Shown here piece by piece: positions 9,040 to 17,607 of a stretch of DNA of 64,000 bases. Position numbers and translations under genes: made by a program. Every line of letters starts with the position of its first letter. The first letter of the stretch is position 1. Location of the stretch: positions 124,001 to 188,000 of the forward strand of contig NZ_JABEPP010000003.1 in assembly GCF_013044135.1 (NCBI RefSeq). The letters are read 5' to 3'. A model generated the notes under the pieces. The model did no database searches. It was not told the origin of the DNA and saw only the letters and a list, made by a program, of their open reading frames with translations. This DNA comes from Enterovirga aerilata (lineage in GTDB: Bacteria > Pseudomonadota > Alphaproteobacteria > Rhizobiales > Beijerinckiaceae).

Positions 9040-10680
9040 ATGGACCAGCCAGCGTACCGGGAGCTCGGCTCCTATGACTACGTGATCGTGGGGGCCGGCT
9101 CGGCGGGCTGCGTCCTGGCGAACCGCCTGTCGGCCGATCCCACGGTCAGAGTCTGCCTTCTGGAGGCGGGCGGTCGCGACCTGCATCCCTGGGTGCATAT
9201 CCCGGTCGGCTATTTCTTCAATTTCGACCATCCGCGCGCCGACTGGCGCTACCGGACGGAACCCGAGCCGGGCCTGAACGGGCGCGTGCTGAAATATCCG
9301 CGCGGCCGCGTGCTCGGAGGTTCGTCCTCCATCAACGGCATGGTCTACATCCGGGGCCATGCGCTCGACTACGAGGGCTGGCGACAGCTCGGCAATTCCG
9401 GCTGGGGCTGGAGCGACGTCCTCCCCTACTTCAAGCGTTCCGAGAACCAGGTGCGCGGCCCGAGCGAGACGCATGGAGTCGGCGGCGAGCTCGGCGTGGA
9501 CGATCTGCGCGCCTCATGGGAGATCCTCGAGGTCTTTCGCATGGCCGCCACGGAGACCGGCATCCCGGCCACGGATGACTTCAATTCCGGCGACAGCGAA
9601 GGCGTCGGCTATTTCCAGGTCACGCAGAAGAACGGGCGCCGGATGAGCGCGGCCCGTGCCTTCCTCAAGCCTGCACGCTCGCGCCCGAACCTTGCGGTTC
9701 TCACCGGCTGCCATGTCCAGCGCATCCGTTTCGCCGGACGCCGGGCAATCGGCGTCGAGCTCCTCCAGGACGGCGCGCCGGCATTCGTCGCGGCCGGGCG
9801 CGAGGTGATCCTGTCGGCCGGCGCCGTCGGCTCTCCACAAATCCTGCAGCTCTCTGGCATCGGCGATCCGGCGCTGCTCGGCGCGTACGGAATCCCGGTG
9901 GTCCATGCGGCCGCCGGCGTCGGCGAAAACCTCCAGGACCATCCGGCCGTCCGGATGATGTTCAAGGTCCGGAACACGCGCACGCTGAACGACCAGCTCG
10001 CCAGCGTGTTCTCCAAGGTCCTGATGGGCCTCGAATATGCCCTGTTCCGGCGCGGGCCGCTCACCATCCCGCCGGCGCTCGTGAACGCCTTCGTGAAGAG
10101 CGATCCCTCGCGCGAGGCGCCGGACCTCCAATACGTCGTCTATCCGCTCACCTACGATACGATCGGCGAGCCCGCGCACAGGTTCTCCGCCTTCACGGCT
10201 TCGATCTGCCTGGTGCGACCCCAAAGCCGCGGCTCCGTCCGCATCAAGTCGCCCGACCCGGCCGTCGCGCCCGCGATCCGGTTGAACTTCCTGACCAACC
10301 AGCGGGACATGCAGGCTGCGGTCGCGGGCATCCGCGGCATCCGCCGCATCTGCGCCGCGCCCGCGCTCCGGCGCTTCGAGCCCGAGGAGTTCAAGCCGGG
10401 CCCGGCGCTGCAGACCGACCAGGAGATCGCGGCTGGCGCACGCGACATCACGGCCACCATCTTCCATCCGACGAGCACCTGCCGCATGGGCGTCGACCCC
10501 GGCGCGGTCGTGGATCCGCGGCTACGGGTGAACGGCATCGGCGGCCTGCGGATTGTCGACGCCTCCGTGATGCCGACGATCGTTTCCGGCAACACCAACG
10601 CGGCCACGATCATGATCGCCGAGAAGGCGTCGGACATGATCAGTGAGGACAGGATGGGCATGGCCGCGGCCCCCGCCTGA
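9040..10680 (+). CDS. GMC-family FAD-dependent oxidoreductase (choline dehydrogenase-like)
   Basis: A 546-residue GMC flavoprotein oxidising an alcohol to an aldehyde or ketone. The FAD-binding glycine motif is YVIVGAGSAGCVLANRL (residues 14-30), followed by GRVLGGSSSINGMVYIRG (GMC signature 1), LSAGAVGSPQILQLSGIG (signature 2) and the C-terminal HPTSTCRMG with catalytic-region VSGNTNAATIMIAEKA. The start is ATG 9040. The gene follows the Liv-type binding protein closely. It could feed the aldehyde dehydrogenase upstream, but that is context only. Confidence 0.92.
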   Translation: MDQPAYRELGSYDYVIVGAGSAGCVLANRLSADPTVRVCLLEAGGRDLHPWVHIPVGYFFNFDHPRADWRYRTEPEPGLNGRVLKYPRGRVLGGSSSINGMVYIRGHALDYEGWRQLGNSGWGWSDVLPYFKRSENQVRGPSETHGVGGELGVDDLRASWEILEVFRMAATETGIPATDDFNSGDSEGVGYFQVTQKNGRRMSAARAFLKPARSRPNLAVLTGCHVQRIRFAGRRAIGVELLQDGAPAFVAAGREVILSAGAVGSPQILQLSGIGDPALLGAYGIPVVHAAAGVGENLQDHPAVRMMFKVRNTRTLNDQLASVFSKVLMGLEYALFRRGPLTIPPALVNAFVKSDPSREAPDLQYVVYPLTYDTIGEPAHRFSAFTASICLVRPQSRGSVRIKSPDPAVAPAIRLNFLTNQRDMQAAVAGIRGIRRICAAPALRRFEPEEFKPGPALQTDQEIAAGARDITATIFHPTSTCRMGVDPGAVVDPRLRVNGIGGLRIVDASVMPTIVSGNTNAATIMIAEKASDMISEDRMGMAAAPA

Positions 10681-10799
10681 CCGGCCACGGCCGGAGGCGA
10701 CGTCCACCGCGCTTCCCGCATGCAGCCGGGCTGGACCTCTCTCCAGGGCGGGGTGAGCGATCTCGCCGAGATTCGGGCCGTCGCGATCGCCTCGATCGC

Positions 10800-10830
10800 G
10801 AAGCCGGCCGGCCTGTGGCCGGCCGGCTTC
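10800..10830. terminator. Perfect 14-bp hairpin between convergent genes
   Basis: Arms GAAGCCGGCCGGCC and GGCCGGCCGGCTTC pair perfectly around a 3-base loop. It lies between the end of the GMC gene and the end of the reverse-strand Bug gene. There is no U run, so it may act as a bidirectional, partly factor-dependent terminator. Confidence 0.6.
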
Positions 10831-10858
10831 GTTGCCCAATCCTCTCGGGATCGAGCCG

Positions 10859-11827
10859 CTATTGCGGCTCGATCCCGGCCTCCTTGATCGCTGTGGTCCA
10901 CTTCACCAGTTCGTCCGCCACATAGGCCTTGAATTCCGCCGGCGGCAGATAGAAGGCCTCGATGCCGTTCGCCTCGAGCTTGGCGCGGTTCTCCGGCTTC
11001 TCGACAAAGGCCTTCACCTCCTTGGCGAGCGTCTGCACCACGTCGCCCGGCAGGTTCGCGGGCCCGAAAAGACCCGCCCAGGCGATCAGGTCGAACTCGG
11101 GCGCGACCGTCTCATGCAGCGTCACGACGTCGGGCAGGATGGAGCTGCGGGTCTTGGTGAGCACCGCCAGGGGACGGATCTTCCCGTCCCGGACCTGGGG
11201 CAGCGCCGTCGTGAAATCCGCTATCATCGTGGCGACCCGTCCCGTGGCGACGTCCAGCACGGCCGGCGGATTGCTCCGGTAGGGCACCCGGACGACCTCG
11301 ATCCCGGTGCGCCGCTTCAGGGTCTCGCCCGCAACCTGTCCCGTACTGTTGCCATGCGCATATTCGAGCTTGCCGGGATTGGCCTTCGCGTATGCCACGA
11401 GATCCTGGATCGTCTTGAAAGGCTCGTTCGGGTTGGCGACCACCATCGACGGGAAGCTGCCGACCCGCGCGACGGCCGTGAAATCCTTGAGCGGATCGTA
11501 AGGCACGTTCTTGAAGAGGCCATGCGCGGCGGAGTGCGTGGTGTTCGTCGTAAGAAGGAGCGTGTAGCCGTCGGGCTCGGCCCTGGCGACGAAGTTCGCC
11601 GCGAGCGTGCCTCCGGCTCCTGCCTTGTTCTCGACGACGAAGCGCTGGCCCAGGGCTGAATCGAGATGCGCAGCGAGCATGCGTGCCGCGGAATCGGTTG
11701 CGCTTCCTGCGCCGAACGGCACCACGATCGTGACCGGACGGCTCGGATAGGTCTGAGCGACGGCGGGCTGGAGCCATCCGAACATCGCTGCACAGACGAG
11801 CGTGAGCGTGAAATTGGCAGCCCTCAA
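10859..11827 (-). CDS. Bug/TctC-family periplasmic binding protein
   Basis: A tripartite tricarboxylate transporter-type receptor of 322 residues. Marks are QTYPSRPVTIVVPFGAGSAT after the signal peptide, VENKAGAGG, ARAEPDGYTLLL, AYAKANPGKLEYAHG and HVPYR-like VRVPYRSNPPAV. The frame opens at ATG 11863, but I prefer TTG 11825-11827. It has GGAGG five bases upstream and yields a clean signal peptide (residues 1-25, ending PAVAQ), while the longer form adds a charged 12-residue tail. No TctA/TctB membrane genes adjoin. Ligands of the family are carboxylates; this one is unknown. Confidence 0.9.
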   Translation of the reverse strand: MRAANFTLTLVCAAMFGWLQPAVAQTYPSRPVTIVVPFGAGSATDSAARMLAAHLDSALGQRFVVENKAGAGGTLAANFVARAEPDGYTLLLTTNTTHSAAHGLFKNVPYDPLKDFTAVARVGSFPSMVVANPNEPFKTIQDLVAYAKANPGKLEYAHGNSTGQVAGETLKRRTGIEVVRVPYRSNPPAVLDVATGRVATMIADFTTALPQVRDGKIRPLAVLTKTRSSILPDVVTLHETVAPEFDLIAWAGLFGPANLPGDVVQTLAKEVKAFVEKPENRAKLEANGIEAFYLPPAEFKAYVADELVKWTTAIKEAGIEPQ

Positions 11828-11931
11828 GGGTTCCTCCGACAGGCATCGTTCCCGGCAGGTCATGCATCGCCTGCCGCCCGCCTATCTCCAGCAGGAAGGC
11901 CGCTTCGGAAAATCGAAGTTTTTCGGGTTCG

Positions 11932-11946
11932 ATGAACAATGTTCAT
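11932..11946. promoter_or_regulatory. Palindromic operator candidate upstream of the Bug gene
   Basis: ATGAACA and TGTTCAT form a perfect inverted repeat around one base, about 105 bases before the TTG start of the reverse-strand Bug gene. Such short AT-richer palindromes in a GC-rich background are typical regulator sites. The cognate regulator is not in the immediate vicinity. Confidence 0.4.
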
Positions 11947-12178
11947 GCGTCGTGGCCGCGGCTCGCGCAGGCGGGTGTGTCCCGCCCCGCGGGTGCTGGC
12001 CGCGTTGCTCGGGCCAATCCCGATCGGCCGCGTCGCCGACCGCTGCGGAGGGCGAGCCGGAACAGATGAGGGAGCCGTGGAGGGCAGGCTGTCCAAAATC
12101 CAGCGTTGCGCCGTGCGTATCGACTTTTCACCGTCCACGACGTATGATCGCTTAATATACATTATAGGACAGTGATTT

Positions 12179-12250
12179 ATGTCGCGTCTCCCGCTCAGGT
12201 CCGTCGACGATGCCCCTGAAGCAGCCCGCCCGTTTCTGACCAAGGCGGGG
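12179..12250 (+). pseudogene. Possible remnant of a carboxymuconolactone decarboxylase-family gene
   Basis: About 24 codons starting at ATG 12179 (MSRLPLRSVDDAPEAARP then FLTKAG) resemble the N-terminus of AhpD/carboxymuconolactone decarboxylase-fold proteins. After that the frame turns into arginine-rich nonsense, with no catalytic Cys-x-x-Cys or His. An AT-rich promoter-like segment precedes it. Either the rest of the gene was deleted, or the resemblance is chance. Low confidence. Confidence 0.2.
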
Positions 12251-12676
12251 CGCGCGGCTGCAACGGGTCGGGGGCGTCGGAGAATATGGCCGGACCGGGG
12301 ATGGGCGGCTCGTCCGCTCGCCGGCCGGCGGGATGGTCGCCACGCGGGCCGACGCGTGTCAGATCGATCTGCACGACCTCTGCAGTCCCGCCGCTACCGC
12401 GGTCCAGGACGGCACCTCGACCGGCGGATCGAGGCCGTTTGCGGGGGCGCATCTCGACGGGATCTTTGCCCGCCCTGGTGGCTGTCCGGCGCCGTTGCGC
12501 GCGGCCGCGACGTGATGGGCTGCCGTAGGTGGCTGGTCGCTCGGCCCTCGCCGGACCGCAGCGGAGATGCGGCCGCGGCCGCCCTTCCGGCCGGGTATCA
12601 CGCTGGCCTTGCGGGGCCGCCGCCCCCCGCGTATGAGGGAACGAGCGGGCGAAGGTGCCCGCCTGGAACGCGCCCC

Positions 12677-12784
12677 GTGAGCCGCATCGGCACCGGATCC
12701 TGCCAGCATCGCGCCGCCCGCCGGGCGGAGCTGCCGGGCTGCGCGCGCCTTCTTCTTTCGGGCCTTCTGCTTATCAGCCCCTGA
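12677..12784 (+). CDS. Candidate leuA leader peptide, leucine-codon rich
   Basis: A 35-codon frame from GTG 12677 to TGA 12784, 93 bases before leuA. Its C-terminus reads CARLLLSGLLLISP: six leucine codons in eight, five of them CTT, a codon otherwise uncommon in this GC-rich window. A hairpin with arms at 12778-12785 and 12812-12819 begins at the stop codon. This is the layout of translation-coupled attenuation, in which ribosome stalling at Leu codons under starvation alters leader folding. The start codon is uncertain, since no ATG is in frame nearby. Function is inferred from layout. Confidence 0.45.
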   Translation: MSRIGTGSCQHRAARRAELPGCARLLLSGLLLISP

Positions 12785-12852
12785 GGGCCGGCTGGGCTGC
12801 GTGCCTGGGCGCTCAGGGGGACTGAACCAACCCGATGGCGCCCGCCGGGCGC
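12778..12852 (+). promoter_or_regulatory. leuA leader: Candidate attenuator hairpins of leuA
   Basis: CCCCTGAG (12778-12785) pairs with CTCAGGGG (12812-12819) around a 26-base GC-rich loop, overlapping the leader stop codon. A second hairpin GCGCCC/GGGCGC with a 3-base loop lies at 12838-12852, 25 bases before the leuA ATG. Neither is followed by a strong U run, so termination may be replaced by ribosome-site masking. Confidence 0.4.
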
Positions 12853-12877
12853 GAGAATCCAGACAAGGCTCGACCCC

Positions 12878-14437
12878 ATGACCAGCACGAACCAGACCAC
12901 CAAGGACCGCGTCGTCATCTTCGACACGACCCTGCGCGACGGCGAGCAATGCCCCGGCGCCACCATGACCTTCGAGGAGAAGCTCGCGGTCGCCGATCTC
13001 CTCGACGAGATGGGCGTCGACATCATCGAGGCGGGCTATCCGGCGGCCTCCAACGGCGATTTCGAGGCCGTGTCCGAGATCGCCCGCCGCACCAAGCGCG
13101 CCATCGTCGCCGGCCTCGCCCGCACGATTCCGAACGACATCGACCGGGCGGGCGAGGCGGTGCGCTTCGCCGAGCGGTCCCGCATCCACATCTTCGTGTC
13201 CACCTCGCCGGTGCACATGAAGTACAAGCTGCAGAAGACCCCGGACGAGGTCCTGGCGATGTCGATCGCCTCGGTCACCCGGGCGCGCAACCTCATCGAC
13301 GACGTCGAGTGGTCCGCCGAGGACGGGACGCGGACCGAGGTCGACTTCCTGTGCCGCTGCGTCGAGGCCGTCATCAAGGCGGGCGCGACCACGATCAACA
13401 TCCCCGACACGGTCGGCTACACGACGCCCGACGAGTACCGCGCCCTGTTCCGCACGGTTCGCGAGCGCGTGCCGAACTCCGACAAGGCGGTGTTCTCCGT
13501 CCATTGCCACAACGATCTCGGCATGGCGGTCGCGAACTCGCTGGCAGGCGTCGAGGGCGGCGCGCGGCAGATCGAGTGCACGATCAACGGCATCGGCGAG
13601 CGGGCCGGCAACGCCGCGCTCGAGGAGGTCGTGATGGCGATGCGGGTGCGGGGGGACGCCTACCCGTACGAGACCGGCATCGACTCCACGATGCTGACGC
13701 GGGCCTCGAAGATGGTGTCGAACGCGACCTCCTTCCCGGTCCAGTACAACAAGGCCATCGTCGGCCGGAACGCCTTCGCGCACGAGAGCGGCATCCACCA
13801 GGACGGGATGCTGAAGCACACCCAGACCTACGAGATCATGGAGCCGCAATCGGTAGGCGTCTCCAAGACCTCGCTGGTCATGGGCAAGCATTCGGGCCGC
13901 GCCGCCTTCCGCTCCAAGCTCGAGGAGATGGGCTATCGGCTCTCGGACAACCAGCTCCAGGACGTCTTCGCGCGCTTCAAGGATCTCGCCGACCGCAAGA
14001 AGGTCGTCTACGACGAGGATATCGAAGCCCTCGTCGACGAGAATATCGCGACCGCTCACGATCGCGTCCGCCTCGTCTCCCTGACCGTGATCGCCGGCAC
14101 CCGCGGTCCGCAGCGCGCCACGATGCGCCTCGACATCGACGGCCGCCAGGTGACGGAGGAGGCGGACGGCAACGGCCCGGTGGACGCGGTGTTCAACGCC
14201 ATCAAGGCGCTCGTTCCGCATGAGGCGGTGCTCGAGCTCTACCAGGTCCATGCCGTCACGGAGGGCACCGATGCGCAGGCGGAGGTCTCCGTTCGGCTCG
14301 CGGCCGATGGGCGCTCGGTCACCGCGCGGGGCGCGGACCCGGACACGCTCGTCGCCTCTGCCAAGGCCTATCTCGGCGCCCTGAACAAGCTCATCGCCGG
14401 GACGAGCCGCATGCACGCCCAGCACGCCGCGGAATAG
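12878..14437 (+). CDS. leuA: 2-Isopropylmalate synthase
   Basis: The first committed enzyme of leucine synthesis: acetyl-CoA plus 2-ketoisovalerate to 2-isopropylmalate, in the cytosol. The 519-residue length matches LeuA type 1. The catalytic barrel holds [10 protein letters not shown] (residues 15-24, with metal-ligand Asp16 and catalytic Arg20) and HCHNDLG (His209, His211). A hinge region (HESGIHQDG) and a C-terminal regulatory domain from about residue 390 ([12 protein letters not shown]) complete it; that domain normally binds leucine for feedback inhibition. A candidate leucine leader peptide and attenuator lie just upstream. The gene stands alone, with no leuBCD nearby. Confidence 0.96.
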   Translation: MTSTNQTTKDRVVIFDTTLRDGEQCPGATMTFEEKLAVADLLDEMGVDIIEAGYPAASNGDFEAVSEIARRTKRAIVAGLARTIPNDIDRAGEAVRFAERSRIHIFVSTSPVHMKYKLQKTPDEVLAMSIASVTRARNLIDDVEWSAEDGTRTEVDFLCRCVEAVIKAGATTINIPDTVGYTTPDEYRALFRTVRERVPNSDKAVFSVHCHNDLGMAVANSLAGVEGGARQIECTINGIGERAGNAALEEVVMAMRVRGDAYPYETGIDSTMLTRASKMVSNATSFPVQYNKAIVGRNAFAHESGIHQDGMLKHTQTYEIMEPQSVGVSKTSLVMGKHSGRAAFRSKLEEMGYRLSDNQLQDVFARFKDLADRKKVVYDEDIEALVDENIATAHDRVRLVSLTVIAGTRGPQRATMRLDIDGRQVTEEADGNGPVDAVFNAIKALVPHEAVLELYQVHAVTEGTDAQAEVSVRLAADGRSVTARGADPDTLVASAKAYLGALNKLIAGTSRMHAQHAAE

Positions 14438-14517
14438 GCTGCCGTCCGGCGCCGGGCAGGTCGCTCACGTTCTCGTGAGTACCCTCTGTCCCGCGCCACT
14501 TCCGTTCACGTCGCAGC

Positions 14518-14533
14518 GCGGCTAGAGAGCCGC
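14518..14533. terminator. Weak terminator-like hairpin between leuA and the kinase gene
   Basis: GCGGCT and AGCCGC pair around AGAG. A second small hairpin CTCACG/CGTGAG lies at 14464-14479. Neither has a U run. They are the only secondary-structure signals in the 131-base spacer. Confidence 0.25.
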
Positions 14534-14568
14534 CTATCCCACAAGGCGCGCGTCAGGTCGGAATCCGC

Positions 14569-17442
14569 ATGTCTGTCACCATGCCGAGCAGCGCGGCGGC
14601 TCCTGCCGCGCCGGCGTTCATGGGCGGCGGCAGGCTGGGCGAGCTGATGGCGGTCCTCGACTGGTCGACCTCGCCGCTCGGGCCGCCGGAGGCCTGGCCC
14701 GCGGCGCTGCGCAGCGCAGTGGGACTCGTCCTGCCCGCGCAGGCGCAGATCGTCCTGTTCTGGGGTCCGGATTACGTCGCGCTCTATAACGACGCCTATG
14801 CGCCGACGATCGGCGAGAAGCATCCGCGCGCGCTCGGCCGGCCGGCGCGGGAGAACTGGAGCGAGCTCTGGGACGATCTCGAGCCTCTGCTGCGGCGGGT
14901 ACGCGAGACGGGGCAGACGGTCGCGGCCAAGGATCGCCCTTTCTACATCGAGCGCCACGGCTACGGCGAGGAGGTGTTCTTCGACATCTCCTATTCGCCC
15001 GTGCCGCTCGATGACGGGTCCGTCGGCGGGGTCCTTTGCATCGTCAGCGAGACGACGGAGCGGGTGCGGGCGCAGCGGCAGATCGTCGAGGAGCGCGAGC
15101 GGCTGGCAGGCATGTTCCAGCAGGCGCCCGGCTTCATGGCGCTGCTGCGCGAGCCCGGGCACGTCTTCGAGCTGACGAACGCGTCCTATCAGAAGCTGAT
15201 CGGCGGTCGCGACGTGATCGGCAGAACGGTGCGCGAGGCCCTGCCGGAGCTCGAGGGGCAGGGCTTCTTCGAGCTGCTCGATCGGGTCTGCGAAACCGGC
15301 GAACCCTATGCCGGGAAGTCCACGCCGATTCTGCTGGCCTCCGATTCCGGCCGGAGCGGCGAGGAGCGGCTGCTCGACTTCGTCTACCAGCCCATCAAGG
15401 ACACCGAAGGCAAGGTCACGGGCATCTTCGTCGAGGGTACGGACGTAACCGATCGCGTCCGGGCGATCGAGGCGCAGCGCGAGAGCGACGCACGGCTCAA
15501 GGCCATCGTCGATTCCGTCGACCAGATGATCTGGTCCACCCGCCCCGACGGCTTCCATGATTTCTACAATCAGCGCTGGTACGACTACACGGGTGTCCCC
15601 GAAGGCTCGACGGATGGCGAGGCCTGGAACGGTATGTTCCATCCGGACGATCGGGAGCGCGCCTGGGATCTCTGGCGCCGCTGCCTTGCGACTGGCGAAC
15701 CCTATCATATCGAGTATCGGCTCCGGCATCGATCCGGCGATTACCGATGGGTGCTGGGGCGCGCCCAGCCCGTCCGGGATGCCGCCGGCAAGATCCTTCG
15801 CTGGTACGGGACCTGCACCGACATTCACGACCTGAAGCTCGCCGAGGCGGCCTTGCGGGAAAGCGAGGAGCGCTTCCGCATCATGGCCGACAGCGCGCCC
15901 GCCTTCATTTGGGCCTGCGATGCCAAGGCGAAGCCGACTTTCGCCAACCGGCGCTATGCCTCCGATTTCGGCGTCGCGCCGGAGGTGATCCTCCAGAATG
16001 GCTGGCGTGCGATGGTCCATCAGGAGGACCTGGACGGGTTCATGGCGGCCTTCCTGGAAGCCTTCCGGGAGCGGCGAGACTTCGAGCGGGACGTGAGAGT
16101 GCTCAACAGCGCCGGCGAGACCCGCTGGCTCCGCTGCGCCGGAACGCCTCGCTACGACGGGGCAGGCCGCTTCGTCGGCTATGTCGGCTGCGACGTCGAC
16201 ATCACAGAAATCAAGCTCGCGCGCGAGGCGCTCGAGGCGGCCGTCGAGCAGCGGACGGCGGAGCTGCGCGCGGCCGAGGACAGCCTGCGTCAGGCGCAGA
16301 AGATGGAGACCGTCGGCCAGCTCACCGGCGGCGTCGCGCACGATTTCAACAACCTGCTCCAGATCGTGACCGGCAACCTGGAAATTCTCCTGCGCAACCT
16401 GCCGGACGGCATGCCCCGCCTGCGCCGATCGGCCGAGAACGCGATGACCGGCGCGAAGCGCGCCGCGACGCTGACGCAGCGCCTTCTCGCCTTCTCGCGG
16501 CGGCAGCCGCTCGCCCCGAAGCCGACCGACCCGAACAAGCTCGTCGCCGGGATGTCCGAGCTGCTCCATCGTACGCTCGGCGAGACCATCTCGGTCGAGA
16601 CGGTCCTGGCCTCCGGCATCTGGCGCGTCGAGGTGGATCCGCACCAGCTCGAGAATGCGCTCCTGAACCTCGCCGTGAACGCGCGCGACGCCATGCCCGA
16701 AGGGGGCAAGCTGACCATCGAGACCGCGAACAGCTATCTCGACCAGGGCTACGTGATCCAGAACGCCGAGGTCGCGCCCGGCCAGTACGTCTGCATCTGC
16801 GTCACGGACACGGGTCACGGCATGGATGCGGAAACGGTCAGCCGGGCCTTCGAGCCCTTCTTCACCACCAAGGAGGTCGGCAAAGGCACCGGGCTTGGGC
16901 TCTCCATGGTCTACGGTTTCGTCAAGCAGTCCGGCGGGCACGTGAAGGTCTATTCCGAGCCCGGCGAGGGAACGACGGTGAAGATCTATCTCCCCCGCCT
17001 CGTCGGCGGAGTGGAGGACGAGGAGGAGGCGAGTGCACCGACGGTGCCGGAAGGCACGCGCGACGAGATCATCCTCGTCTGCGAGGACGACGACGATGTG
17101 CGGGCCTACTCGGTCGAAGTGCTGCGCGAGCTCGGCTATCGCGTACTGGAGGCGCATGATGGCCCCTCTGCCCTGCGGCTTCTGGAGCGCGAGAGGCGCG
17201 TCGACCTCCTGTTCACCGACGTGGTCCTGCCCGGCGGCATGACCGGGGCGGTGCTGGCCGAAAAGGCGCGGGCGCTCCGACCCGGCCTGAAGGTGCTGTT
17301 CACCACGGGCTATGCCCGCAACGCCATCATGCACCAGGGGCGGCTCGATCGGGGGGTCGAACTCATCACGAAGCCCTTCAGCTTCGCCGACCTCGCCGGA
17401 CGTGTCCGGGACTTGCTGGACGGGCAGGCGACCCGGCTCTGA
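14569..17442 (+). CDS. Hybrid sensor histidine kinase with PAS domains and a receiver
   Basis: A 957-residue soluble hybrid kinase with no membrane segment. In order: several PAS or PAS-like sensor domains (about residues 20-560; clear PAC-type ends at DVTDRVRA, TDIHDLKLAEAAL and DVDITEIKLAREAL), a coiled linker, a HisKA dimerisation helix with phospho-acceptor His591 in GGVAHDFNNLLQ, a HATPase domain (NLAVNARDAMPEGG, DTGHGMD, FFTTKEVGKGTGLGL), and a C-terminal receiver with Asp884 in FTDVVLPGG. The HDFNN box places it in the group of kinases common in alphaproteobacteria. Its signal, and any separate response regulator, are not visible nearby. Confidence 0.95.
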   Translation: MSVTMPSSAAAPAAPAFMGGGRLGELMAVLDWSTSPLGPPEAWPAALRSAVGLVLPAQAQIVLFWGPDYVALYNDAYAPTIGEKHPRALGRPARENWSELWDDLEPLLRRVRETGQTVAAKDRPFYIERHGYGEEVFFDISYSPVPLDDGSVGGVLCIVSETTERVRAQRQIVEERERLAGMFQQAPGFMALLREPGHVFELTNASYQKLIGGRDVIGRTVREALPELEGQGFFELLDRVCETGEPYAGKSTPILLASDSGRSGEERLLDFVYQPIKDTEGKVTGIFVEGTDVTDRVRAIEAQRESDARLKAIVDSVDQMIWSTRPDGFHDFYNQRWYDYTGVPEGSTDGEAWNGMFHPDDRERAWDLWRRCLATGEPYHIEYRLRHRSGDYRWVLGRAQPVRDAAGKILRWYGTCTDIHDLKLAEAALRESEERFRIMADSAPAFIWACDAKAKPTFANRRYASDFGVAPEVILQNGWRAMVHQEDLDGFMAAFLEAFRERRDFERDVRVLNSAGETRWLRCAGTPRYDGAGRFVGYVGCDVDITEIKLAREALEAAVEQRTAELRAAEDSLRQAQKMETVGQLTGGVAHDFNNLLQIVTGNLEILLRNLPDGMPRLRRSAENAMTGAKRAATLTQRLLAFSRRQPLAPKPTDPNKLVAGMSELLHRTLGETISVETVLASGIWRVEVDPHQLENALLNLAVNARDAMPEGGKLTIETANSYLDQGYVIQNAEVAPGQYVCICVTDTGHGMDAETVSRAFEPFFTTKEVGKGTGLGLSMVYGFVKQSGGHVKVYSEPGEGTTVKIYLPRLVGGVEDEEEASAPTVPEGTRDEIILVCEDDDDVRAYSVEVLRELGYRVLEAHDGPSALRLLERERRVDLLFTDVVLPGGMTGAVLAEKARALRPGLKVLFTTGYARNAIMHQGRLDRGVELITKPFSFADLAGRVRDLLDGQATRL

Positions 17443-17513
17443 CCTGGGCTGCAGCCGCTTCCCACCGCTGCAACGGACCGCCGCCGTCGCCGGGCATTCC
17501 TCGCGCATTCAGG

Positions 17514-17534
17514 ATTGACAGACAATCTGCCAAT
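17514..17534. promoter_or_regulatory. Near-perfect palindromic operator candidate before the MmgE/PrpD operon
   Basis: Arms ATTGACAGA and TCTGCCAAT match as inverted repeats in 8 of 9 positions around a 3-base spacer. Two TTGACA hexamers (17515-17520 and 17539-17544) overlap or follow it, so it may cover a promoter -35 region. It lies 74 bases before the operon's first ATG. Confidence 0.5.
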
Positions 17535-17607
17535 CTAGTTGACATACGGTCCAAGCCGCACCGATGACGGCAGAGGCGATCGCGCCTCCTAGGGAGAGAA
17601 TGGATCG

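Larger units (their letters stand above)
11828..12676. other. Gene-poor interval with a palindrome and an AT-rich promoter-like segment
   Basis: No convincing complete gene is seen in this stretch. It holds a perfect palindrome at 11932-11946, an AT-rich stretch at 12148-12168 that resembles a promoter, and a short reading frame start at 12179 that resembles a known protein family for about 24 codons before losing sense. The remainder is high-GC sequence whose open frames on both strands look like noise: arginine- and proline-rich, with no recognisable motif. Confidence 0.5.

Noticed and set aside
12195-12528. Several overlapping 60-85-codon frames on both strands in the gene-poor kilobase
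   Set aside because: Composition is arginine- and proline-rich in all frames, with no motif and no ribosome site. They are expected by chance in such GC-rich DNA.
12359-14425. A 688-codon reverse frame over leuA
   Set aside because: Antisense shadow. leuA on the forward strand has all catalytic motifs.
14506-17508. A 1000-codon open frame on the reverse strand over the histidine kinase gene
   Set aside because: It mirrors the codon bias of the forward kinase. Its product is His/Arg/Asp-rich without any domain, and the forward frame has clear PAS, HisKA, HATPase and receiver motifs.
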